This document shows, one piece after another, positions 7,701 through 15,841 of a DNA stretch of 40,800 bases. The stretch covers positions 1-40,800 of the forward strand of contig JBAROV010000082.1 in the NCBI GenBank assembly GCA_049642465.1, written 5' to 3'. The stretch is from CAWDPQ01 sp049642465. GTDB lineage: Bacteria > Acidobacteriota > Vicinamibacteria > Vicinamibacterales > 2-12-FULL-66-21. The notes beneath the pieces are model-generated. The model was not told the origin of the DNA. It was given only the letters and a program-made list of their open reading frames with translations, and searched no databases. Position 1 is the first letter of the stretch, and every line of letters begins with the position of its first letter. The position numbers and the translations under genes are program-made.

Positions 7701-9142
7701 ATCGATCCCTTCTTATCCTGTCCGGAGACTCCGGGCGAGGTCATGGTTTCGGGAGAGAGGATACGTTCCAGTTGGTCCTCCGGCAGCAACTGGCGTTCGC
7801 GGACAATGCTGGCGACTGACTTTCCGGTTCGCACCGATTCCTTCGCGATTTCTGCGGTGGCCGCATAGCCGATGTACGGACTCAGCGCCGTCGCGACGGC
7901 AGTGCTCCGGTCGAGCAATTCGCGGCACCGTTGCTCGTCGGCTGTCAGGCCGGCCACACAGCGTTCACTCAGTACTCGCATGGCCTGGCGCAGGATCCTC
8001 GTCGCCAAGAGCGTGTTCCACGCGATCACGGGCATCATGACGTTCAGCTCGAGCTGGCCGGCGTCCGCGGCCGCAAGGTTCGCTGCATCGCATCCGTATA
8101 CCTGATAGCAGACCTGGTTGACCATTTCAGGTACGGATGGATTCACTTTGCCCGGCATGATCGAGGAGCCGGGCTGCACGGCGGGCAGCTGGATTTCGGC
8201 AAGGCCGGCGCGCGGCCCCATGCTGAGCAGACGCAGATCCGACGAAACCTTACTGACCTCGACGGCCAGGCGGCGCAGCGCAGCGGAGTACGCGAGCACG
8301 TCACCCATGCTCTGCGTCACTCGAAATCTGTTCGCGGCGGGACGCACAGGCAGCGTCAGAGCCCTCGCAAGATTGCGCACTGCCAACTCGGTGTAAGCAT
8401 CGCCCGCATTCAGACCAGTCCCCACGGCCGTTGCACCGAGGTTCAGTTCGTGCAGTTGCTCGGCCGTGCGCTCGAGATCATCGGCGGCATGCGTAATGTT
8501 TGCGGCGTAGCCGCTGAACTCCTGTCCCAGCGTGATGGGGACGGCATCCTGCAGATGCGTTCGCCCCGTCTTGAGAATGGACGCGAACTCTTGTGCCTTG
8601 GCATCAAACGCGGAGGCAAGCTGCCGCGCCGCGGCAAGCAATTCCGGCAGCATCGCGAGCACCGCAAGACGGGTGGCAGTCGGGAACACGTCATTGGTTG
8701 ACTGTCCCATGTTGATGTGGTCGTTCGGATGCACGCGCGAGTAATCACCTTTCGACCCGCCCAACAGCTCGGTGGCGCGGTTCGCCAGCACCTCGTTCGT
8801 GTTCATGTTGTGGGAGGTCCCGGCGCCCGCTTGATACACATCGACGACGAACTGATCGCGAAGCTTGCCGCTGAGCACTTCGTCGGCTGCAGAGATGATG
8901 GCGCCGGCAACCCTGGAGTCGAGCCGGCCCAACTCGCGGTTTGCCTCGGCTGCAGCCCTCTTGATCAGAACCGTTGCTACCACCAGCTCGGGAAACGCCG
9001 TGAAACCGCTGATCGGGAAGTTGTCGACTGCCCGCTGTGTCTGCCCGCCGTAGTAGGCGTCGGCGGGGACGCGTACCTCGCCCAGCGGATCTCGTTCGAT
9101 GCGGTGAGTCGCGGAAGACACAGGGGTGGTCGCCACGGACAA
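7697..9142 (-). CDS. aspA: Aspartate ammonia-lyase (class II fumarase/aspartase superfamily)
   Basis: Belongs to the superfamily that eliminates across fumarate. The signature GSSIMPGKVNPSVPEMVNQVCYQV and the segment TGRTHLQDAVPITLGQEFSGY are clear. I favour aspartase (aspartate to fumarate plus ammonia) over fumarase C because VPEMVNQV replaces the fumarase TQCEAL sequence and because GPRAGLAEIQLP and the C-terminal TGKSVASIVRERQLLPEDQL resemble AspA. The divergent neighbour already encodes a class I fumarase, which leaves room for a different role. The longest frame begins with TTG at 9142; a GTG two codons later is possible. It heads a leftward operon with overlapping genes. Fumarase activity cannot be excluded. 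Confidence 0.82.
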   Translation of the reverse strand: MSVATTPVSSATHRIERDPLGEVRVPADAYYGGQTQRAVDNFPISGFTAFPELVVATVLIKRAAAEANRELGRLDSRVAGAIISAADEVLSGKLRDQFVVDVYQAGAGTSHNMNTNEVLANRATELLGGSKGDYSRVHPNDHINMGQSTNDVFPTATRLAVLAMLPELLAAARQLASAFDAKAQEFASILKTGRTHLQDAVPITLGQEFSGYAANITHAADDLERTAEQLHELNLGATAVGTGLNAGDAYTELAVRNLARALTLPVRPAANRFRVTQSMGDVLAYSAALRRLAVEVSKVSSDLRLLSMGPRAGLAEIQLPAVQPGSSIMPGKVNPSVPEMVNQVCYQVYGCDAANLAAADAGQLELNVMMPVIAWNTLLATRILRQAMRVLSERCVAGLTADEQRCRELLDRSTAVATALSPYIGYAATAEIAKESVRTGKSVASIVRERQLLPEDQLERILSPETMTSPGVSGQDKKGSM

Positions 9143-9159
9143 CCTCGGCGGATAGAGCG

Positions 9160-9167
9160 ATTATACT
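9160..9167. promoter_or_regulatory. Overlapping divergent -10 boxes for aspA and fumarase
   Basis: The eight bases ATTATACT contain TATACT on the plus strand (9162-9167) and TATAAT on the minus strand (9165 back to 9160). The plus box stands six bases before the fumarase ATG, implying a leaderless transcript. The minus box is 17 bases from the aspA TTG. The two boxes overlap, so RNA polymerase could not occupy both at once. Confidence 0.55.
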
Positions 9168-9173
9168 GCCCCT

Positions 9174-10703
9174 ATGTTGCCAGCCTTCTTCGCGAGCATG
9201 GTCGAACTGATTACACGGGCGTCCACGGACCTGCCACCTGACGTGCGCCGGGCCATGGAACGCGCGCTTGCCGTGGAAGAGCCGGCGACGCGAGCCAGCC
9301 AGGCCCTGACGATCATCGCCCAGAACATCGACCAGGCGGAATCGTGCGAGGCGCCGATCTGTCAGGACACCGGCATGCCGACGTTCGAGGTGCGGGTGCC
9401 AATCGGTGCCAATCAGATATGGATGCGCCAGCGGATCCGCGAAGCCGTCGCGGAAGCCACGCGTCGCGGCAAGCTTCGGCCGAACTCGGTCGATTCCATT
9501 ACCGGCGAGAACTCTGGCAACAATCTCGGGCCCGGTACGCCGATCATCCACTTCGAGCAGTGGGAATCGGATGAGATCGAAGTCAAACTGATTCTGAAGG
9601 GCGGAGGGTGCGAAAACACGAACGCACAATACTCGCTGCCAGCCGATTTGGATCATCTGGGGCGGGCCGACCGCACCCTTGAAGGGGTCCGCAAATCGAT
9701 TCTGCATGCTGTCTGGAAGGCCCAGGGCAAAGGCTGCAGCCCAGGAGCTCTCGGCGTCTGCATTGGGGGCGACCGAACATCCGGGTACCTGCACGCCAAA
9801 GAGCAATTGTTCCGGACCCTGGACGACACGAACAGCGATCCACGGCTGGCGGCGCTCGAAGGGCAAATCATGGACGAGGCGAATCGCCTCGCGGTCGGCC
9901 CGATGGGGTTCAGTGGCAAGACCTCGCTCATCGGCTGCAAGATTGGCGCGCTGAATCGGCTACCCGCGAGTTTCTTCGTGTCGGTTGCGTACGACTGCTG
10001 GGCATTTCGCCGGCTCGGCGTGCGGCTTAACGCCTCATCTGGTGAAATCACGTCATGGCTCTACCGCGACGGCGACGCTCGTTCGAAGCCCATGCTGTCG
10101 CCGGAGCTGGTTGGCGCCGGCTTCCCGCGGACCGGCAGGGAAGTAGCCTTGCAGGCCCCCATTTCAGAAGAGCAGATTCGTTCGCTGAAGGTCGGAGACG
10201 TCGTCCTGATTTCCGGGCAGGTGTTCACCGGGCGGGACGCCGTCCACGCGCACCTGATGAAGCACGACCCACCGGTCGATCTTCGTGGCGGCGTCCTGTA
10301 TCACTGCGGTCCGGTCGTCGCCAAGGAGGGAGACAGCTGGCGCGTCACAGCCGCCGGTCCCACGACCAGTATTCGTGAGGAGCCGTATCAGGCTGAGATC
10401 GTCAAGCGATACGGCGTCCGGGTCGTAATCGGCAAGGGGGGTATGGGTGCGAGGACTCTCGCAGGATTGCAGGAATCGGGCGCGGTGTATCTCAACGCCG
10501 TCGGCGGCGCCGCACAGTTCTACGCGCGATGCATCGAGCGTGTCACAGGCGTTTCGCTGATGGAATTCGGTACGCCCGAAGCCATGTGGCACCTGCAAGT
10601 CAAAGACTTTCCCGCCATCGTCACGATGGATGCGCACGGCAATAGCTTGCACAAGGATGTGGAAGAGGCGTCCGGCCGTGCGCTGTCTGAACTCAAAGCG
10701 TAG
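9174..10703 (+). CDS. Class I (iron-sulfur) fumarate hydratase, fused alpha and beta domains
   Basis: Interconverts fumarate and L-malate with an oxygen-sensitive 4Fe-4S cluster in the citric acid cycle. The 509-residue protein joins the alpha domain, with APICQDTGMP (Cys63), LILKGGGCENTNAQYS and LGVCIGGDRTSG, to the beta domain, with LRSLKVGDVVLISGQVFTGRDAVH and VVIGKGGMGARTL. The cysteine in each alpha segment is a candidate cluster ligand. The beta-domain sequence GKGGM and the ending EAMWHLQVKDFPAIVTMDAHGNSLH are family hallmarks. It could in principle be an L-tartrate dehydratase relative, but those are usually two separate subunits. Its start codon lies six bases after a -10 box. It converges on pgi across a hairpin. 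Confidence 0.9.
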   Translation: MLPAFFASMVELITRASTDLPPDVRRAMERALAVEEPATRASQALTIIAQNIDQAESCEAPICQDTGMPTFEVRVPIGANQIWMRQRIREAVAEATRRGKLRPNSVDSITGENSGNNLGPGTPIIHFEQWESDEIEVKLILKGGGCENTNAQYSLPADLDHLGRADRTLEGVRKSILHAVWKAQGKGCSPGALGVCIGGDRTSGYLHAKEQLFRTLDDTNSDPRLAALEGQIMDEANRLAVGPMGFSGKTSLIGCKIGALNRLPASFFVSVAYDCWAFRRLGVRLNASSGEITSWLYRDGDARSKPMLSPELVGAGFPRTGREVALQAPISEEQIRSLKVGDVVLISGQVFTGRDAVHAHLMKHDPPVDLRGGVLYHCGPVVAKEGDSWRVTAAGPTTSIREEPYQAEIVKRYGVRVVIGKGGMGARTLAGLQESGAVYLNAVGGAAQFYARCIERVTGVSLMEFGTPEAMWHLQVKDFPAIVTMDAHGNSLHKDVEEASGRALSELKA

Positions 10704-10716
10704 ATCGTCCGCGTAG

Positions 10717-10736
10717 CTTCCGCCTTCAGGCGGAAG
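10717..10736. terminator. Bidirectional hairpin between fumarase and pgi
   Basis: Perfect 9-base arms (CTTCCGCCT and AGGCGGAAG) with a two-base loop lie in the 22-base gap between the convergent genes and extend into pgi. On the minus strand the stem encodes the last residues and stop codon of pgi. The run of thymines after the stem is poor (GTTTC), so this is a plausible but not classical intrinsic terminator. Confidence 0.6.
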
Positions 10737-12399
10737 GTTTCAACGCGTCCGCGAACAGGTGGCTGATCGCGACATGCGGCTCATGATTCTTCACGTGCAA
10801 GTGCACGACGCGCCGGCCGTGAGCCTCGAGCGTCTGCACGTCTCCAAGCGCCTGGGCTCGCTTCAAGACTGAAAAGGAATAGCCTGCCTCCGGCACTTCC
10901 GTGTGTGTCTCATCATCACCGGTGATGACGAAGGCGAGCACGCTGTTCGGACCTCCCTTGTGATACTGCCCCGTCGAGTGGAGGTAGCGAGGACCGACTC
11001 CGAACGTGGTCGCGACGCGGGTGCGAGCGCGGATGGCAACACGAACGCCGTTGACGGTCTCGGTAAACGCCGTGGTCGAGGGGAGATACGACAGGAATGC
11101 CACGTAGTCCCCCGGCTGAAGCGATTCGATCGCTGCACGCACGATCTCGGCGGGTCCGTCGCCTGAAAAGCCGCGTGTTTGTACTTCAATCGCTGAATCG
11201 TCCTTGCGCGGTGCGGTATCCGTGAGCTGTCGGGTTGCGAGATAGCTCTCCAGCAGCGCCTTCGTCTTCGCCTTTGCTTCTGCGACGTTCGGCTCGTCGA
11301 ACGGATTCACGCCCAGCGCGGCTCCGGCAAGGGCCGTCGCGAATTCCCATCGGAAGAACTCTGCGCCGAGTGCGTCCAGCCTCGTCGTGAGGCGGAGGAT
11401 CGGATGGTCGCCCGCTTCCACGGCGGCCACGGCGTCCACATCAGGCCGATCGCGGTCCGTTGACAGTACGACGAAGGCACGATCTTGGCCGTAATCGGCC
11501 GCACGTCCGAGCGGTTCGTCAACGACCGGCAGGATACCTTTGCCGTGCTTACCTGTGCTCTCCGCCACCAGCTGTTCGATCCAGAGACCAAGCGACACCA
11601 GTGACGGCGGCAACACAACGGTCAATTTGTCCCGGCCGGCGAGCGCGGCCGCGCCGATGAACGCGCCCAGCTCGAGTCCTGGGTTGGAGTGGTTTTCTTG
11701 ACGGCAGCCCTCCGCCATCACCGCGCCCGCCGCGAGCAGGTCGCGGTGCGACACCCCGATGAGTGCCGCCGGTACGAGCCCGAACAGCGACAGTGCGGAG
11801 AACCGCCCTCCGATGTCGGACGGGTTGACGAATATCTCACGATATCCGCGAGTGGATGCAAGTGTTTCGAGCGGCGTGCCTCCATCCGTAATGGCAATGA
11901 AATGTTGTCCGGCTTCTGGACCCACCGCGTCAAACATCCACTTCCAGAAGTACCGCTCCATGGACGTGACCTCGACGGTCCCGCCGCTCTTGCTTGCGAC
12001 GACAAATAACGTGCGAGACGGGGTGGCGCGGCGCGCTACCGTTGCGATGGTCTGATCGTCGGTTGTATCGAGCACGATCAGTCTTGGGCAGCCCTTCACG
12101 CCCCCGAATACGGACTGGATCACTTCCGCACACAGGCTGCTGCCGCCCATACCCAGCAGGTAAACGGTGTCGAACCGCGCATTTCTCACCGACTCCGCGA
12201 GCCTGGATATCCGGTCGAGCTCTGACTTCATGGTGTTGGGTAGATCGAGCCAGCCCAGACGCGTGGCAATCGACCGTGCCGCATCGCTGCCCGGATCTGC
12301 ACGCCAGACCTGTGGGTCACGGCTCCAGATGCGAGTGGCAACTCGGTCATGGAGGAAGCGGTCCGCTAGTCGCGCAGCAGGTTCGTAGGCAGATGACAT
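10726..12399 (-). CDS. pgi: Glucose-6-phosphate isomerase, of the type fused to transaldolase elsewhere
   Basis: Interconverts glucose-6-phosphate and fructose-6-phosphate in the cytoplasm. The 557-residue protein has two sugar-isomerase domains. The first shows VYLLGMGGSSLCAEVI with VLDTTDDQTIATV and the phosphate-binding VASKSGGTVEV. The second includes DNPFDEPNVAEAK-like text read here as NPFDEPNVAEAKAKTK. These sequences resemble the isomerase half of bifunctional transaldolase-isomerase proteins more than the classical enterobacterial Pgi. No transaldolase domain precedes it here: the frame begins MSSAYEPAARLADRFLHD. It stands alone between two convergent or divergent neighbours. The C-terminal codons are shared with a hairpin. 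Confidence 0.88.
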   Translation of the reverse strand: MSSAYEPAARLADRFLHDRVATRIWSRDPQVWRADPGSDAARSIATRLGWLDLPNTMKSELDRISRLAESVRNARFDTVYLLGMGGSSLCAEVIQSVFGGVKGCPRLIVLDTTDDQTIATVARRATPSRTLFVVASKSGGTVEVTSMERYFWKWMFDAVGPEAGQHFIAITDGGTPLETLASTRGYREIFVNPSDIGGRFSALSLFGLVPAALIGVSHRDLLAAGAVMAEGCRQENHSNPGLELGAFIGAAALAGRDKLTVVLPPSLVSLGLWIEQLVAESTGKHGKGILPVVDEPLGRAADYGQDRAFVVLSTDRDRPDVDAVAAVEAGDHPILRLTTRLDALGAEFFRWEFATALAGAALGVNPFDEPNVAEAKAKTKALLESYLATRQLTDTAPRKDDSAIEVQTRGFSGDGPAEIVRAAIESLQPGDYVAFLSYLPSTTAFTETVNGVRVAIRARTRVATTFGVGPRYLHSTGQYHKGGPNSVLAFVITGDDETHTEVPEAGYSFSVLKRAQALGDVQTLEAHGRRVVHLHVKNHEPHVAISHLFADALKPSA

Positions 12400-12453
12400 G
12401 TCAGCCCTCTACGCTATCCCAACTGGCACGGCCGAAGGGATCCCGATTCGCGG

Positions 12454-12459
12454 TATAAT
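12454..12459 (+). promoter_or_regulatory. Probable -10 box for erpA
   Basis: A consensus TATAAT lies 33 bases before the erpA ATG. A purine-rich AGGTGAGGTG just before the start codon could serve as ribosome binding site. No strong -35 hexamer is visible at the usual distance, and no IscR-like palindrome was recognised. Confidence 0.5.
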
Positions 12460-12492
12460 CGTCCAACTGCTTGTAGGTGAGGTGATTCTGCG

Positions 12493-12822
12493 ATGATCAA
12501 CGTTACGCCAACGGCTGCATCCAAAATAAGTGAGCTGCTGACTGAAGAGAACAAGGCTGGCGCCGGACTCCGCGTGTTCGTGCAGGGCGGCGGCTGTTCC
12601 GGGTTCCAGTACGGTCTCATGATCGATGAGGGCGAAGGGGACGCAACCACTGACTCCGTGTTCGAATCGAACGGCGTCAGGCTGTTGGTGGACCCGATCA
12701 GCGCCCGCTATCTACGCGGCGCGGAAGTGGATTTCGTGGACAACGTCACTGGCGGCGGTTTCACGATCAAGAACCCGAATGCCAAGTCCACGTGCGGGTG
12801 CGGGTCTTCCTTCAGCATTTAG
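12493..12822 (+). CDS. erpA: Iron-sulfur cluster insertion protein, ErpA/HesB/IscA family
   Basis: A-type carrier that receives a cluster from the assembly scaffold and hands it to apoproteins. The 109-residue protein has the three conserved cysteines in the family pattern: one in QGGGCSGFQYG and the pair in CGCGSSFSI at the C-terminus. The central DPISARYLRGAEVDFVDNVTGGGFTIKNPNA is typical of the ErpA subgroup. It stands as a single gene with its own promoter, and iscS or iscU are not nearby. The neighbouring class I fumarase would be one plausible client in the cell, but that is only a remark on context. Confidence 0.95.
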   Translation: MINVTPTAASKISELLTEENKAGAGLRVFVQGGGCSGFQYGLMIDEGEGDATTDSVFESNGVRLLVDPISARYLRGAEVDFVDNVTGGGFTIKNPNAKSTCGCGSSFSI

Positions 12823-12848
12823 CGGGACGAGATCAACTCCCGATTACC

Positions 12849-12943
12849 AATTCCCAACTCCCAACGGGTTGTTCGGCGCAACTTTCACCCAACTGCTTCG
12901 AGTCATCCGGTTTGGGAGTGGGGAGTTGGGTTTTGGGAGTTGA
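12849..12943. repeat. Inverted repeat of CCCAACTCCC type between erpA and PHP gene
   Basis: The arm CCCAACTCCC at 12853-12862 is perfectly complementary to GGGAGTTGGG at 12921-12930, and a second imperfect unit TTTTGGGAGTTG follows to 12942. The arms are 58 bases apart, so this is a weak hairpin. It is better described as a small intergenic repeat pair than a terminator. It ends directly at the start region of the next gene. Confidence 0.6.
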
Positions 12944-12945
12944 CC

Positions 12946-13776
12946 GTGATCGATCTTCACCTTCACACCACCGCCTCTGACGGGACTCTGCCGCCCGCCG
13001 CTCTCGTGGCGCGCGCCGCGGCGGTGGGACTCACGACGATCAGCGTCACCGACCACGACACGACCGCTGGCCTGATGGAAGCGGCCTCCGCCGCGCATGC
13101 CCGGGGCATCACGCTCATTCCCGGCATTGAAATCACGGCCGTGGAAGACGGCCATGACGTCCACGTGCTCGGTTACTACTTCGACCCTTCGTCCACTTCG
13201 CTCGCCGCTTTCCTCAACGACCAGCGCCACGATCGCGTCAGGAGGGTGCGCGAGATCTGTGCACGACTCGTTGAGATGGGGTTCTCGGTCGACGCGGAGA
13301 AGATCATCGCTTCGACCGAGGGTCATCCCGATCGGAGTATTGGTCGCCCGGCAATAGCCGATGCTTTGGTGCGTTCCGGGCACGTACGCGATCGTGATGA
13401 TGCGTTCGAGCGCCTGATCGGCCGGTCGTCGCCGGCGTACGTGCCACGGCATGGGATTAGCGCCGCGGAGGTCATCGACATCGTGGCTCGAGCGGGTGGA
13501 ATTGCCTCGCTCGCTCACCCCGTGCTCGCGAAGATCGATGGTCTCATCCCAGGACTGGCGTCGCACGGTCTGGCGGCGCTTGAAGCTCGGCACAGCGATC
13601 ACGATCCGGAGACCGAGGCCCGGTATCGAGCCATGGCTCGAGAGCTTGGCTTGGGTGTGTCGGGTGGGTCGGACTTCCACGGTGACGAAACGTCAAACGC
13701 TGGTGCCCTGGGCGTAGTGACCCTCGATCGTTGCGACTTCGATCTGCTGACCGCACGTGTCCGTGACCGACATTGA
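12946..13776 (+). CDS. PHP-domain phosphoesterase (YciV/RNase AM-like)
   Basis: Metal-dependent phosphoesterase of the PHP family. The N-terminus IDLHLHTTASDGT gives the first metal ligands (HxH and the following Asp). ISVTDHDT supplies the Asp-His pair, GIEITA the Glu, and SGGSDFHG near the C-terminus a further Asp-His. The length of about 276 residues and the motif set match the YciV-type enzymes that remove nucleotides from short RNA or from 3',5'-bisphosphates. DNA polymerase PHP domains are part of much larger proteins. I prefer the GTG at 12946 because it gives MIDLHLH; the frame also allows TTG at 12940. The gene overlaps the next one by 20 bases, suggesting translational coupling. Confidence 0.87.
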   Translation: MIDLHLHTTASDGTLPPAALVARAAAVGLTTISVTDHDTTAGLMEAASAAHARGITLIPGIEITAVEDGHDVHVLGYYFDPSSTSLAAFLNDQRHDRVRRVREICARLVEMGFSVDAEKIIASTEGHPDRSIGRPAIADALVRSGHVRDRDDAFERLIGRSSPAYVPRHGISAAEVIDIVARAGGIASLAHPVLAKIDGLIPGLASHGLAALEARHSDHDPETEARYRAMARELGLGVSGGSDFHGDETSNAGALGVVTLDRCDFDLLTARVRDRH

Positions 13777-14476
13777 ACCTGTTCTCCGGATCGACAAGAT
13801 CACGAAGGCGTACCACGGCCTGCGGCCGCTTCGCCTTGCCTCGCTCGTACTCCGGCGCGGCGAGCGCGTGTCAATTTCTGGGGTGGACGCACCTGCAGCA
13901 GAGCTGATGGTCAGTCTGATCACGGGGGCTGCCGTTCCCGATGAGGGACACATCTGGACGTTCGGCCGGCGGACAGCTGATATCGCGGACGCGGACGAGT
14001 GGCTCGCCTGGCTCGATCAGTTCGGGATTGTCAGCGACCGCGGAGTGCTCCTCGAAGCGGCGACGCTGGTGCAGAACCTGGCGATGCCGTTCACACTGGA
14101 AATCGATCCGGTCCCACCCGACGTGCGCATGCGCGTAGAGGAGCTGGCGCGTGAGTGCGGGCTGCCGGCCAACGTGCTCGCGACCGCCGTCGCGGAGTTG
14201 AGCCCCGAGGTGCGCCTGAGGGCGCACCTCGTGCGTGCGGTTGCGATGTCGCCAAAGCTGCTCGTGCTCGAGCATCCCACAGCGCGTATCGGCGAGATGG
14301 AAAACAGTGCGCTGGCGGCGGATATCGCTCGCGTCTGCGCGGCGCGACAGCTTGCCGCGATGGCCATGACGAACGACGAACCATTCGCGCGCGCCTTCGC
14401 CTCGCGCAACTTGCGGCTGGACGGCGCGTCCGGAGAATTGCAGCCGCTCAAGAAACGCTGGTTCGGCTTACTTTGA
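13757..14476 (+). CDS. ABC-ATPase-like protein with all catalytic motifs degenerate
   Basis: A 239-residue protein that aligns by eye along its whole length with an ABC transporter ATPase but lacks the residues that bind and hydrolyse ATP. The Walker A position reads GVDAPAAEL at 42-50, with no lysine. The Q-loop glutamine is serine (IVS, 91-93). The LSGGQ signature is LSPEV at 148-152. Walker B ends LLVLEHP at 168-174, with Glu-His where Asp-Glu is expected. The switch histidine is asparagine in MTND at 204-207. The central part resembles MlaF-type or lipoprotein-type importers. The frame is intact and tightly coupled to the PHP gene, so it does not look like a decaying gene. No permease is adjacent. 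GTG at 13763 is an alternative start. Confidence 0.75.
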   Translation: MSVTDIEPVLRIDKITKAYHGLRPLRLASLVLRRGERVSISGVDAPAAELMVSLITGAAVPDEGHIWTFGRRTADIADADEWLAWLDQFGIVSDRGVLLEAATLVQNLAMPFTLEIDPVPPDVRMRVEELARECGLPANVLATAVAELSPEVRLRAHLVRAVAMSPKLLVLEHPTARIGEMENSALAADIARVCAARQLAAMAMTNDEPFARAFASRNLRLDGASGELQPLKKRWFGLL

Positions 14477-15034
14477 AAACACGCCGCACGCGACCCTCGG
14501 TCCGCCGCTCACGCCGGACTTCGGCGGGCCGGTGATGCCCTGATCTGGATTGCCATGAACGATGATCGCGGTGCCGTCAGCGTCGAAGATGGAGAGCGGA
14601 CCGTCGGAGACGGTGACCCGTGTCGTGACACCCTTCAAGCTTCCGCTGCCATTCGCGCCGACCTCCAGGTTCGGCAGATCGCCCATGTGATACGGATGGT
14701 TGGCGTCGGGATCGGTATTTCCTGCCGGGCCCGGATCGAAATGACCGCTTGCCGCGCCAAAGTCCGGTTCACACTTGCCGACCGCATGAAGGTGCACGCC
14801 GTGCATGCCAGGTTTCAGCCCTTTGACATTCACCGTGACGTCGACAACGGTCCCGGTCCCTTGCTTGCGTTCTACCAGCTCGGCGCGTCCGCTGATGCCT
14901 TCTCCTTTGATCTCGGCTGTTGCGCGGGTCGCACCTGTGGATTGCGCGGCGGCCGGCTGCTGCTGAGCCGCTGCCATCCCAACGCCCAAAGCGGCAATGG
15001 CCGCGCCGGTGAGTATCAGTCGTCCAACCTTCAT
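14468..15034 (-). CDS. sodC: Secreted Cu/Zn superoxide dismutase
   Basis: Dismutates superoxide outside the cytoplasm. The 188-residue precursor starts with a signal peptide (hydrophobic 5-22, ending MAAAQ). Metal ligands line up with the family: His81 and His83 in HGVHLHAVGKC, the bridging His98 in SGHFDP, His113 or His116 and Asp119 in HPYHMGDLPN, and His160 in IIVHGN. Cys88 and Cys183 would form the conserved disulfide. The ATG at 15034 was chosen because it gives the signal peptide and is preceded by a clear GGAGG ribosome site; a longer frame upstream lacks such support. It converges with the ABC-like gene with a nine-base overlap and diverges from the HAD gene. Confidence 0.95.
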   Translation of the reverse strand: MKVGRLILTGAAIAALGVGMAAAQQQPAAAQSTGATRATAEIKGEGISGRAELVERKQGTGTVVDVTVNVKGLKPGMHGVHLHAVGKCEPDFGAASGHFDPGPAGNTDPDANHPYHMGDLPNLEVGANGSGSLKGVTTRVTVSDGPLSIFDADGTAIIVHGNPDQGITGPPKSGVSGGPRVACGVFSK

Positions 15035-15068
15035 ACGTCCTCCTGCAGACGAATTCGAACAGCCCATT

Positions 15069-15755
15069 ATGTCTAAAGTTGTCCTTTTCGACATCGACGG
15101 CACGCTGGTGTTGACCGGTGGCGCGGGTATGCGCGCGATGAATCGGGCGTGCGAGGACATTGCCGGCGCGATAGACGCGCTGCACGAGATCCCCGTCGCG
15201 GGACGGACCGATTGGATCATTCTCCACGATGCGATGCGCAAACTTGGGAAGGAACTGGAGGACGAACTGCTCGCCACGATACGCCGTCGTTACGTGCAGC
15301 ATCTCCAGGAAGAAATCCAGCATCGGGGGCACGGCGTCAAGAGCGTGCTGCCGGGCGTGCGTGAACTCCTCGACCAGCTGGCGTCGCGAGACGATGTGTT
15401 TCTCGGCCTCGTGACCGGGAATTTCGAGGAAGGCGCGAGGATCAAGCTCGAGTACTTCGATCTGTGGCGCTACTTCCGCTGCGGCGCGTATGGAGACGAT
15501 GCGCAGGATCGCAATGCGCTGGTGCCGTTCGCGCTGGAACGGGCGCGGGCGTGCGGTCTCAGCACGGCGCTGGCGCATGACGTGCTCGTGGTGGGCGACA
15601 CGCCGCACGATGTCGCGTGCGCACGTGCTGCTGGGGCGATGCCGGTTGGTGTGGCGACGGGCAGTTACACGCTCGAGGAGATCAGAGCGAGCGGTGCGGA
15701 GGTGGTCTTCCCCGATCTCAGCGACCCGGCGGCGTTTCTCGCGCTATTGTGCTGA
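15069..15755 (+). CDS. HAD-family phosphatase, phosphoglycolate-phosphatase-like
   Basis: A 228-residue haloacid-dehalogenase hydrolase. Motif I is FDIDGTL at 7-13 with nucleophile Asp8 and acid/base Asp10. Motif II is the threonine of LVTGN, motif III a lysine in ARIKLEYF, and motif IV is VVGDTPHDV. A helical cap separates motifs I and II, as in subclass C1 enzymes such as Gph. The substrate cannot be told from sequence. The ATG at 15069 was chosen because motif I then sits at the N-terminus; the frame is open upstream over the sodC start. It ends 86 bases before the selC gene on the other strand. Confidence 0.87.
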   Translation: MSKVVLFDIDGTLVLTGGAGMRAMNRACEDIAGAIDALHEIPVAGRTDWIILHDAMRKLGKELEDELLATIRRRYVQHLQEEIQHRGHGVKSVLPGVRELLDQLASRDDVFLGLVTGNFEEGARIKLEYFDLWRYFRCGAYGDDAQDRNALVPFALERARACGLSTALAHDVLVVGDTPHDVACARAAGAMPVGVATGSYTLEEIRASGAEVVFPDLSDPAAFLALLC

Positions 15756-15841
15756 ATGGTCCGCCCTCGCTGAAGCTAGGCGGACAACTTTCGCGTGGCT
15801 TGTCAGGCGGCTCACGACGTCTGGCCGGCGCGAGCGAAGGT

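Noticed and set aside
8745..9866. 373-residue frame antisense to fumarase and crossing the aspA start
   Set aside because: It overlaps two well-identified genes and has no recognisable domain.
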